Source: DATBGZ01 sp963803115
GTDB taxonomy: Bacteria; Actinomycetota; Actinomycetes; Mycobacteriales; Micromonosporaceae
Assembly: GCA_963803115.1 (NCBI GenBank)
Contig: CAWDLN010000010.1
Coordinates: 105,111 to 169,110 of the forward strand
Length of the DNA stretch: 64,000 nucleotides
Direction: 5' to 3'
In this document: in pieces, positions 37,033-45,902 of the stretch
Numbering within the stretch: the stretch's first letter is position 1
Layout of the letters: the number at the start of each line of letters is the position of its first letter
The notes under the pieces: generated by a model
Databases searched by the model: none
The model's input: only the letters and a program-made list of their open reading frames with translations
Told to the model about the DNA's origin: nothing
Position numbers and translations under genes: made by a program

Positions 37033-40000
37033 ATGTCGTCGACCCGGTCGAAGGATCGAGAGCTGATCGCCACGACCAGCAGCCTCGTCGAGTTCCTGCG
37101 CGACGTGGCGCTGGCGCGGCGACGCCGGGTCGTGGACGTGGACGGAGTACGAGCGCACGTGCTCTGGCTGGACGACCTGCCGACCGGAGGTCAGCGTCGA
37201 CATCGAGGCCGGGCCCGGGCGACGACGCTGTTCTCGATTCCGCGGCATGCGCCCCGAGGCGCCGCCCGAGCCGCCGGCCGCGCTGACCGGCTGGCTGGAC
37301 AAGGACGCGTTGCTCGACTCGAGCCAGGCCTCGCCCGGTGCTCAAGGAGAAGGGCTCGGCCTGGGTCGTCGTCGAAGCAGCCCGACGGCAGCAAGGGCAT
37401 GGTGTCCAAGCTCGTCGCCCGCGACGAGGCGCCCGACGTCGGGCGCGCCTTCGAGTCGTGGCTGCCGGTGTGGCAGTCGTGGGCGTCGCGGGACCGCAAG
37501 ACCGCGCCGTTCCGCAACTGGTACAACGCGCTCGCCGGCGGCCGCGCACCTGGTGGCCGAGCAGGAGGACCAGTACGAGCTGGTGCTCGGCACCGGCCTG
37601 CTGGGGTGGCGCTCGCCGTCCGGAACGGTGGTGCGCAACCACATCCTGACCACCCGGCTGATCGCGATCGTCGACACGGACAAGGACGAGGTCCGCATCG
37701 TCATCGATCCGGAGGCGGCGACCCGGGCGCAGGACCGGGAGCTGCTCGACGGCGAGCCCGGCTACGACCCGAACCGGGTGGAGTCGTGCACGACCAGGTG
37801 CGGGACGAGGCGGTGCTGGCGCCGCTGGTCGACGGCGAGCGGGTGGCCAAGACGTGGGCCGAGCGGGCGCTGGACGCCGAGACGCCGTTCGTCAGCCGAG
37901 TGGGCGCCGATGCGGCACGGTCGAGGCGAACGCCGAGGTGCGCCTGGCGCCCGGCCGTCGTGCTGCGCCGGCGCGAGCGGGCCAGCCTGATCGGCTACTA
38001 CGACGCGATGCTGCGGGCGCTGCGCGGTCCGCAAGGCGCAGGCGCCGCTCGGCCTGGCCCAGCTGGTCACCTCGATGGAGGCGAGCGAGCGGCTGGCCTG
38101 GCTGGAGGAGGAGGGCGCGGCCAGCGGCGAGGTGCTCGGCGCCGACCCGCTGTTCCCGTTGCCGGCCAACCCCGAGCAGATGCGCATCATGGAGCGCCTG
38201 CGCGGCAACAACGGCGTCGTGGTGCAGGGTCCGCCCGGCACCGGCAAGACGCACACCATCGCGAACCTGATGTCGGCCCTGCTGGCCCAGGGCCAGCGGG
38301 TGCTGGTGACCAGCCAGAAGGCCCAGGCGCTGCGGGTGCTGCGCGACAAGCTGCCGGCCGAGGTGGCCAAGCTCTGCGTCTCCATCACCGACCTGGACCG
38401 CGGCGGTTCGGCCGAGCTCGAGGGCAGCGTCAAGGCGATGTCCAACCGGTACGCCAACTTCGACCCGACCGCGCACGACGACGAGGTGGCCGGCAGCGAG
38501 CAGCGCCGCCGCGACCTGAGGCCCGGGTCGACGCGCTGACCGACCAGGTACGCGAATTGCGCGAGTCGGAGACCGTACGTGCACGCCGACCGGTGGCCCC
38601 GGGCTACGCGGGCACGCTGGCCGAGATCGCCCGCCGGCTGCGCGCCGCGGCGCCGCGGCTGGGCTGGCTGCCGGTGCCGCTGCCGGCACGGAACCGCCGG
38701 GCCGCCGCCGAGCCGCCGTTGACCGCGGCCGAGGCCGGCGAGCTGCTGCGGCTGCTCGTGGACGCAGACGCCGGAGCGGGTGGCGCGGGTGCACCAGCGC
38801 CCGGTGCGCCACGTCGACTACCCGACGGCCGACGAGGTCCGGGCGATGATCGCGGCCGAGGCGTCCGCCCGGACGCGGCGCCGAGCGCGGCGCGACCGAG
38901 ATCGTCCCGGCAGCTGCAACAGCCTCGACGCGGCACCGTGCTGGCCGACTTGCAGGCCAGGTGGACAGCGCCCGCCAGCTGCACGAGCCTGCTCGGCCTC
39001 GGCGCCGACGCGCCGGCGTGGGAGCCGCAGGACTGGGCGGTACGGGCGATCAAGGACGGGCTGGGCGGCCACAACGGCACGCTGTGGGCGCAGCTGGCGG
39101 CCGGGCGGGAGCAGCTGACGGCGGCGCAGACAGGCCGTGCAGGAGCTGGGCTTCCGCGAGATCCTGGTCGGCAAGGGCGCGCCCGGAGCGCCGACCGCGC
39201 GGCTCGGCCGTGGTCCGGGCGCTGCGCGAGCACCTGGCCGACGGGCGGCAAGCTGCGCGGCATGTTCAAGTCCGAGCGAACAGCGCGACGCCGAGCCGGT
39301 GCTGGAACGGCCACAGTGGACGGTCTGCCGGTGACGACGCCCGAGCAGGTCGAGCTGCGTCTGCGCCGGCACTGCAGGCCCAGGCGGCGATGGAGACGCT
39401 CGGCCGCGGCTGGTCGATCGTCGGCGCCGCGGTGACCGGCGCGGCCGACGAGTCCGTGCACCAGTCCGTGGCCCGGGTCGTGGACATCTACGCCCGGCTC
39501 GACCTCGTCCAGCGGTTCCTGGCGGCGGTGACCGCGATCCGGACCGCCCTCAGCCACGACGCAGTCGTTCCTCCCACTGACCAACCTCGGCCGAGTGGCA
39601 GGAGTTCGTCGACGCGCTCGACGGGCGTACGGCTGCGGGTCGAGGCGGACGCCGCCGAGGCGCTGCTGGCGACGCATCGCCGACCAGCTCACCGCCGACG
39701 CCCGGCCGGCGACGCCCCGCCGGAGTTGGCCGAGGCAGCGGCCGCGATCACGGCTCGCGACGGCGATGCGTACGCCGAGGCGATCGACGGTCTGGCCGAC
39801 CGTCGCCCACGAAATCAGGCCGAACAGGCGACCTGTGCCGAGCTGGGCCGACCGGCTGCGCGAAGGACACCCGGCGCTGGCCGCGCTGCTCGGGTCCTCA
39901 GTGGACAATCCACAGTGGCCGACCCGGTTCGCGGAATGGGACGACGCATGGGACTGGGCCCGGGCGAACACGTTCTTTATCGAGCAGCGCCAGCCCGGTC

Positions 40001-41647
40001 GGGAACAGAAGCTCGAGGCGGAGCTCGCGGACACGGTCAGCCGGCTGCGCAGCGAGACCGCGTCGCTGGCCGCGGTACGGGCGTGGGGACACTGCCTTCG
40101 TCGGATGACGGCGCACCAGGCGCAGGCCCTGCAGGCGTACGAACAGCACATGCGGTCGCTGGGCAAGGGCACTGGACGGTACGCGCCCGAAGTTCCGCGG
40201 TCTGGCCCGGGAGGCCATGCGGGAGGCCCGCAACGCCGTACCGGCCTGGATCATGCCGCTCGATGTCGTGCTCGAGACGCTGGCCCCGATCCGGGACTCG
40301 TTCGATGTCGTCATCGTCGACGAGGCGAGCCAGGCGAGCATCGAGGACCTCTTCCTGCTGTGGCTCGCGCCCCGGGTCATCGTCGTCGGCGACGACAAGC
40401 AATGTGCGCCGTCGCAGGTGCGCCTCGGTGAGCTGGAACCCATCTTCGCCAAGCTCACGTCCTACCTGCCCGACCTTCCGGCCTACCTGCGCGACGCCTA
40501 CACGCCGCGGTCGAGCCTGTTCGACCTGCTCCGCACGCGATTCGGCGCCGTGATCCCCCTGCGCGAGCACTTCCGCTGCATGCCCGAAATCATCGAGTAC
40601 TCCTCGCGCCAGTTCTACGCCGATGAGCCGTTGGTGCCGCTGCGCCAATTCGGTGCCGACCGCCTGCCGCCGCTGCGCGCGGTCCGGGTCGAGAAGGCGG
40701 TCACCGAGGGGAGCAATACCCGGCTGCGCAACCCGGTCGAGGCCGAGGCCATCCTGGCTCAGATCGACGCCTGCCTGGCCGACCCCGCCTACGACGGCAA
40801 GACGATGGGCGTGGTGGTGCTGCAGGGCACGGGCCAGGTCCAGCTGCTGCATCGAATGTTGCTGGAGCGGGTCGACCCCAAGGAGTGGGAGGCTCGGCGG
40901 TTGCGGGTCGGTACGCCGCCCGACTTCCAGGGCGACGAACGCGACATCATCTTCGTGTCCCTCGTCATCGCCGAGAAGCGGGTCGCGATTACCGGCACCG
41001 AGTGGCAGCGCCGGTTCAACGTCGCCGCGTCGCGGGCCAAGGACCAGCTGTGGCTGTTCCACTCGGTCGGGCTGGAGCAGCTGACGACAAACGACCTCCG
41101 GGCGTCGCTACTGTCCTATGTGCTCAATCCGCCCCCGGCGCTGGTCGCGGAGATGCTCGAGGATGTGACTGCGGACGAACCACACCCCGCCTTCCGCTCG
41201 ATCTTCGACCAGCGGGTCTTCTGCAAGATCAATGCGAAGGGATTCCATGTCACGCCCCAGGTCCAGGTCAACGGGCGCGTGGTCGACCTCGTCGTGACCG
41301 GGGCGCAGGGGCGGCTCGCGGTCGAGTGCGACGGCCAGGACTGGCCCGGCACTCAGGAGCAGCGCGAGGCCGACTTGGATCGGGAGCGGGAGCTCAAGCG
41401 GGCGGGCTGGCGGTTCTGGCGAGTACGGGAGAGCGAGTTCGCCTACGATGCCGACGCCGCGTTGACCTCGTTGTGGCAGACCCTGAAGAAGTTCGGGATC
41501 CGTCCCTACGATCCGGCCGAGTTCGCGGGGGTGGCGTCGACGGCGACCGTGTGGGCGCCGGCCGAGCTGTCCACTGTGGAGGGCTTGGACGGCCTGGAGG
41601 GCGATTCACCGGAGGAGCTCGACGACGTGCACCTCGCCCGCGCCTGA
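37033..41647 (+). pseudogene. SF1 helicase with C-terminal PD-(D/E)XK nuclease (possible defence gene), frameshifted 5' two thirds
   Basis: If repaired, one protein of about 1,540 residues. It starts at ATG 37033 after GGAGGAAGGGG. Walker A is VVVQGPPGTGKTHTIANL (about 38217), followed by RVLVTSQKAQALRVL. The 3' third is clean from about 40200: Walker B VIVDEASQASIEDL, LREHFRCMPEI, DFQGDERDIIFVSL, FNVAASRAKDQLWLF. A C-terminal nuclease domain then has VNGRVVDLVV and LAVECDGQDWPG with QREADLDRERELKRAGW, the MTES_1575/Vsr-like pattern. Such large COG1112 helicase-nuclease fusions include anti-phage proteins (Hhe-like). Many single-base shifts break 37.1-40.1 kb. Confidence 0.7.
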
Positions 41648-41712
41648 GTTCTCGCACGTCGCGACGAGCGTTCCCCGCCCATGTGGCTCACGGCGGTGCG
41701 TAGGGTGGGGGC

Positions 41713-42507
41713 GTGAGTGACGGCACACCGGCGTCCTTTGGTGAGCAGGGCGGCCTGCTCACATATGGCAGCTACCTTCGCGTGCCCGAGCTGCTTTCCC
41801 AGCAGATCCCGGAGTCGAGCCCACCGGCCCACGACGAGCTGCTCTTCATCACCATCCACCAGGTGTACGAGCTGTGGTTCCAATTGCTGCTGGCCGAGCT
41901 GACCGACGCCCGCGACCGGATGCTCGCCGGTGAGGCGTACCTACCGCGGGTACGGCTGCAACGCTGCCACGCCATCGAACGAGTCCTCGTGGGCCAGGTC
42001 GACGTCATCGACACCATGACGCCACAGGACTTCCTGGAGTTCCGGACGAAGCTAGCTCCGGCGTCCGGGTTCCAGTCGGTGCAGTTCCGCGAGATCGAAT
42101 TCCTGTCGGGCCTCAAGGACGACGGGTACCTCGACCGGCTGCGCGGGCTGACCGCCGACGAGGACTCCCGACTTCGCCGGCGCCTGAATGAGCCGAGCCT
42201 CTGGGACGGGTACCTGGCCTTGCTCGAGGCGTCCGGGTTCGCCACGGCTACCCGAGATGACCGGTTCAAGGCGTACCGGTGTATCGCCAAGGACCGGACG
42301 CAGTACGGCGCGCTCTGGGATCTCGCCGAGGCGCTCGTCGACCACGACCAGGCGTGGAGCCTATGGCGAGCCCGGCACGTGCTCATGGCCGAGCGCCAGA
42401 TCGGCACGAAGCCGGGCACCGGCGGCTCGGCCGGCGGGGCGTATCTACGCTCCCGGGTCGAGCTCCGCTTCTACCCCGAACTCTGGGAGCTCCGCTCCGT
42501 CCTCTGA
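41713..42507 (+). CDS. kynA: Tryptophan 2,3-dioxygenase
   Basis: Haem enzyme that opens the indole ring of tryptophan to N-formylkynurenine. The protein has 264 residues from GTG 41713. Family motifs are intact: LLTYGSYLRVPELL, the distal-histidine block FITIHQVYELWFQLL, SGFQSVQFREIEFLSG and the haem-ligand/substrate loop WRARHVLMAERQIG followed by KPGTGGSAGGAYL. The remaining kynurenine-pathway genes are not in this window. The gene stands alone between the helicase and a dispersed palindrome that may terminate it. Confidence 0.95.
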   Translation: MSDGTPASFGEQGGLLTYGSYLRVPELLSQQIPESSPPAHDELLFITIHQVYELWFQLLLAELTDARDRMLAGEAYLPRVRLQRCHAIERVLVGQVDVIDTMTPQDFLEFRTKLAPASGFQSVQFREIEFLSGLKDDGYLDRLRGLTADEDSRLRRRLNEPSLWDGYLALLEASGFATATRDDRFKAYRCIAKDRTQYGALWDLAEALVDHDQAWSLWRARHVLMAERQIGTKPGTGGSAGGAYLRSRVELRFYPELWELRSVL

Positions 42508-42531
42508 CCTCCCTCGCCGCCGGCCTCGCGG

Positions 42532-42560
42532 CGATCAGCACATGGCGATCAGCACATTAG
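42532..42560. repeat. 14-bp direct repeat after kynA
   Basis: GGCGATCAGCACAT occurs twice head-to-tail, immediately before the family-A palindromic element. Confidence 0.75.
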
Positions 42561-42563
42561 GCG

Positions 42564-42640
42564 TGCATGTGTGTTGCCTGAGTCCACATCCGCACGGGAG
42601 TAGTTACTCCTGTGCGGGTGTTGAGCCAGAACACACACCT
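42564..42640. repeat. Dispersed palindromic element, family A, copy 2
   Basis: Matches 12310-12385 block by block. The centre (42590-42617) is a 28-bp near-perfect palindrome, CCGCAC-N-GGAGTA-GT-TACTCC-N-GTGCGG, and the outer arms TGTGTT and AACACA also pair. It follows the kynA stop, as copy 1 follows efeB. Confidence 0.75.
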
Positions 42641-42687
42641 GCCCCGCCGGAGTTCGCTGTGAGCGGATCGCGGTACGTCCGCAACGG

Positions 42688-42708
42688 TGTAATGCTGTAA
42701 GCATTGCA
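42688..42708. promoter_or_regulatory. 21-bp inverted repeat upstream of the gene at 42730
   Basis: TGTAATGCT-GTA-AGCATTGCA, one mismatch, 21 bp before the ATG at 42730. This is typical of a dimeric repressor site; autoregulation by the downstream protein is possible if its C-terminal part is a ribbon-helix-helix fold. Confidence 0.5.
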
Positions 42709-42729
42709 ACGGAGTAAGGGAGACAGACA

Positions 42730-43293
42730 ATGTTTGAGCGGGGATGGGGCCGCGGTCGCGGCGGAGCGCACGCCGAGCCACCACCGGCCGACGACGCGGT
42801 TGCCTGGATCGGCGGGGCACTGCCCGAGGACTGGTTTACCGGAGCGCCCGAGGTGGTCATCGATCGCGACGAGATCCTGATCGTCGGCACGCTGCCGGCG
42901 CCGCGGGTCGAGGAGGGCTCCAGCGATGCCGAGCGGGCCGCGGCCGAGCAGGGCAGGATCTCCGCCTTCCGGGAGGAGACCCGGGAGCGGCGGATCCGTC
43001 TAGCCCAGCAGCTGGAGCACCGGTACCGCCGCAAGGTCGCCTGGGGCGTGGTCGCCGGGGAAACTCGGGAGCTGTTCACGACCTACTCGGCGCCGGTCAT
43101 GACCCGACTGCGGCAGCCGGAGCGGCAGGTGCTCGACACGCTCGTCGGCGCGGGTGTAGCCCGGTCGCGGTCGGAGGCGCTGGCGTGGTCCGTACGGTTG
43201 GTCGGGGAGCATGCCGACCAGTGGCTGAACGAGCTTCGCAGTGCGATGGGTACGGTCGACGAACTCCGCCGCCGCGGTCCCGACACCGTCTGA
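42730..43293 (+). CDS. Unknown protein with possible ribbon-helix-helix-like C terminus
   Basis: A 187-residue protein not recognised with certainty. The first ~50 residues are Gly/Arg/Pro-rich then acidic; residues about 70-100 form a charged helix (ERAAAEQGRISAFREETRERRIRLAQQLEHRYRRK). The C-terminal part RQPERQVLDTLVGAGVARSRSEALAWSVRLV resembles CopG/Arc-type helices (a pattern of bacterial RHH regulators). An upstream inverted repeat would fit autoregulation. ATG 42730 follows GGGAGA weakly. Its stop codon lies inside the first unit of an 18-bp tandem repeat, so its C terminus may have been altered by that repeat's expansion. Confidence 0.6.
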   Translation: MFERGWGRGRGGAHAEPPPADDAVAWIGGALPEDWFTGAPEVVIDRDEILIVGTLPAPRVEEGSSDAERAAAEQGRISAFREETRERRIRLAQQLEHRYRRKVAWGVVAGETRELFTTYSAPVMTRLRQPERQVLDTLVGAGVARSRSEALAWSVRLVGEHADQWLNELRSAMGTVDELRRRGPDTV

Positions 43294-43403
43294 TCCTGAG
43301 CGCAAGGAAGATCCTGAGCGCAAGGAAGATCCTGAGCGCAAGGAAGATCCTGAGCGCAAGGAAGATCCTGAGCGCAAGGAAGATCCTGAGCGGGTGCAAG
43401 GAA
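43292..43403. repeat. 18-bp tandem repeat abutting the IS left end
   Basis: GATCCTGAGCGCAAGGAA is repeated five times exactly (43292-43381), with a sixth GATCCTGAGC at 43382 running into GGGT and then the IS terminus. The last eight bases of every unit (GCAAGGAA) equal the first eight of the IS terminal repeat at 43396. Confidence 0.92.
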
Positions 43404-44910
43404 GGGGCTCTTTGAGCTTATCGGGCGGCCCGTTCGAGGTCGCGGCGTTTGCCGGTGGCGATGAGCCGGTCGGGTCCGTCGGCGGTGAGGTTGTCTTGGG
43501 AGTGGTAGCCGGCGTCCATGACCATCGTGCCGATCCCGGCCGGGTGCACGGGGCAGGCCGGCCGGGCAGACGCCGGTGCAGCGGTGTCGCCGCCGGGTTT
43601 CTGGTCGGTCGCGGGTGGGCAGACACACGGTTCGCCTGCGTCTTGTGCGAGTCCACTGTGGATGCCGGTGACGAGGTCCGCGGCCGCTTCGGCGGCGGCC
43701 ATCATCGGGATCGCCTGCTGCAGGTCGTTGGTGTCTTGGGTCAACTCGGTGGCCAGGATGAAGCCGTCCTCGGTGGCCACGTTCTGCGGGTTGTAGCCCT
43801 GAATGAAGCCCGACGCGGTGGGCATGAGCCGGCTGTCCGGGTCGGTGGTATTGCGGACCTTCGGCCGCTGCTTGGCCTCCCACTCGGCCAGGGCCGCCTC
43901 CGCCTTGGCCAACCGGGCACGAGCCCGGATCACCGTGAAATGTTCCTCCACCGGCAGGGGCGGCTTCTCCCGAAGCGCGGTACCGCTCCGGGCCACCTTG
44001 TCGGCGTTGCGCCGCGCCCAGTCGTCGATCTTGGTCTGCTGGCGGGCGATCGCCTGCGCCAGCCGATGCCGGGCCGCCTCGAGTCGAGCCGCGACCGGGG
44101 TCCGCCCGATCACCGGCCCGTCCTGCTGCCGGTCGAGATACTCCCGCGCCTTCGCGTCCCGTTCGGTCTGCTCGGCCACGCGCGCGGCCTCCACCTGCGC
44201 CAACGCCTGACGCAGCCGAGCCTCCCGCAGTGCGGGTCGGCCAACTCCTCGGGCAACTCGTCCCCGGCCGCCTCACCAAACAAGGCCTGCTCCGCCTCAT
44301 CGGTGGCCCGATGCTCGGCCACCACCGCCGCGCCAGCTTCGCCAACTCGCCCCGCAGCTGCTCCTCGGTGCGGTTGGCCTTCATCGACGCGTTCGCGCCG
44401 ATCTTCATCCCGTCCAGGGTGATCGTGCCCAGCTTGACCATGCCCGACGCGGCACACAGCACCAGCACCTCGGTGAACAGCCGCTGCACCAGCTCGGGAC
44501 TGATATCCGCGAACCGCCAGATCGTGCTGTGGTCCGGAACGTCCTGGGCACAGATCACCCGACACGCCACGTCCACCCAGCACAACTGCTCGATGCGTCG
44601 CGACGACCGGATCCCCTGCGATAGGCGTAAATCAACAACGTGAGCATCATGTCCGGGTCGTAGCCGGCTCGCCCCACCCCACCCGTGCGGCAGCGTGCGT
44701 GAAACCCCGACGTGTCCAGCACCCGGACCACGTCAATGAGCGTCCACACCACATGCCCCGCCGGCAGCCACTCCCGCATGTCCGGCGGCACAGAAACTGT
44801 GATCACGATCAACGGCCGGTACCCCTTCGCCACCCGATGTTGATCAAAGATCTTGGAGGAGATAGAAGGATTTGAAGCCGGAAAGTGGCCATAAAGGGCA
44901 CCTTCCTGGC
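43396..44910 (-). mobile_element. Decayed IS1182-type insertion sequence
   Basis: A 1.5-kb element bounded by imperfect inverted repeats: GCAAGGAAGGGGCTCTTT at 43396-43413 and, as the reverse complement of 44893-44910, GCCAGGAAGGTGCCCTTT (14 of 18 identical). It carries a single broken transposase on the minus strand. No clear target duplication is seen. An 18-bp tandem array abuts the left end. With the transposase frameshifted and apparently missing its C-terminal catalytic Glu region, it should not be autonomous. Confidence 0.8.
43418..44833 (-). pseudogene. IS1182 family (DDE) transposase, frameshifted and probably C-terminally truncated
   Basis: Pieces in order on the minus strand: MAKGYRPLIVITVSVPPDMREWLPAGHVVW with GGVGRAGYDPDMMLTLLIYAYR (from 44833); then DVACRVICAQDVPDHSTIWRF and LGTITLDGMKIGANASMKANR (first catalytic Asp region); then VRNTTDPDSRLM, GYNPQNVATEDGFILA and GTMVMDAGYHSQDNLTADGPDRLIATGKRRDLERAAR, stopping at 43418. 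At least two frameshifts join them. Typical relatives continue for another 100-150 residues including the last catalytic Glu; that part is absent, the stop being 22 bp from the left terminus. Confidence 0.85.
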
Positions 44911-44927
44911 GGCGGGCGGGTGTGCGC

Positions 44928-45902
44928 TTAACCAGCGGCGAGCTGGCGGCGAACCGCGTCGCGGGCGGCCGGTCCGGCGCCGAGTGCGTCCAAGGCGTGC
45001 AGCGCGGCGCCCAGAATCGGGGGAGCGTCTACGACCGTGATGCTCGCCTTGGGCGCCACGGCGTGGATGCCCGCAATGACGGGTGGCACCAGCAACGGAT
45101 GCCGGGACCGCAGCACGCCGCCGCCAAGCACCACCGTGAACGGCTCGTCGAGCAGGTCCAGCCGGCGCGCCGCGACGGTGGCCAGCAGGACGATCTCCTC
45201 GACCTGACGATCCACTATGGACACGGCAACCGGGTCACCGGCCGCGGCGGTGGCGAACACCGCAGGCGCCAGCTTGCCGAGGTCCGCCCATTCGACGGTG
45301 TGGTGATGCAGGCGACTTCCGAGTTCCGCGGCGCTCGACACTCCAAAGTGGTCAATGATCGCGGTGGCGAGGGCCGTGGCCGGGCCTCGACCGTCCTCAC
45401 CACGCACGGCGTGCCAGAGCGCCAGCACGCCGAGGTGTCCGCCGCCGCCCCAGTCCCCACTCTCCATCCCGAGGGCGGGGAAGCGGGCCGTACGGCCGTC
45501 GGCCGCACGACCAAGGCAGTTGATGCCGGCACCACAGACAACCGCGACTGCATCCGGGGCATCGGTGCCGGCCCGCAACAGGGCCCACGTGTCGTTGTCC
45601 AGGTGCAGGGTATCCGACCAGCCGAGCCCCGCCACGTTCGCGGTGAGCATGTCGACGTCTTCGGGCAGGTCGGCGCCGGCGAGAAAAACATCGGCGCGTT
45701 CGAAACGGGTCGAGTCAGGCAGACCGGCCGCGTCGCGCGCCCGCGACACCAAAGAGGACAGCCGTGCGATGGTCTCCGTCAGGCCGACGTTCTGGTGATT
45801 GGTCCCGTTGCCGTTGGCGGATCCGAGGATGTCGCCATGATCCGTACCGATGACGACGTCGGTCTTCGAGTTACCCCCGTCGATGGCTAAAAAGAGGGTC
45901 AT
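44928..45902 (-). CDS. BadF/BadG-type sugar kinase, N-acetylglucosamine kinase-like
   Basis: A 324-residue ASKHA-fold kinase, probably phosphorylating an amino sugar or glucoside. The phosphate-1 loop is LFLAIDGGNSKTDVVIGT, the adenosine/phosphate-2 segment VVCGAGINCLG, and GMESGDWGGGGHLGVLAL is the substrate-side block of the N-acetylglucosamine kinase/BadF family. It is the last gene of a six-gene sugar operon; its start ATG overlaps the GH4 stop by four bases. Together with an ABC importer that delivers unphosphorylated sugar, it could provide the phosphate needed by the GH4 enzyme. The substrate is inferred. Confidence 0.82.
   Translation of the reverse strand: MTLFLAIDGGNSKTDVVIGTDHGDILGSANGNGTNHQNVGLTETIARLSSLVSRARDAAGLPDSTRFERADVFLAGADLPEDVDMLTANVAGLGWSDTLHLDNDTWALLRAGTDAPDAVAVVCGAGINCLGRAADGRTARFPALGMESGDWGGGGHLGVLALWHAVRGEDGRGPATALATAIIDHFGVSSAAELGSRLHHHTVEWADLGKLAPAVFATAAAGDPVAVSIVDRQVEEIVLLATVAARRLDLLDEPFTVVLGGGVLRSRHPLLVPPVIAGIHAVAPKASITVVDAPPILGAALHALDALGAGPAARDAVRRQLAAG

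Noticed and set aside
43292..43391. CRISPR array
   Set aside because: Head-to-tail 18-bp units with no spacers.
42744..43415. 223-residue frame with ILSARK repeats
   Set aside because: Shadow of the gene at 42730 plus the tandem array; no ribosome site or domain.
43241..44422. 393-residue plus-strand frame with repeated DPERKE hexapeptides
   Set aside because: The hexapeptides are just one of six readings of the 18-bp tandem array, and the rest is antisense to the IS transposase.
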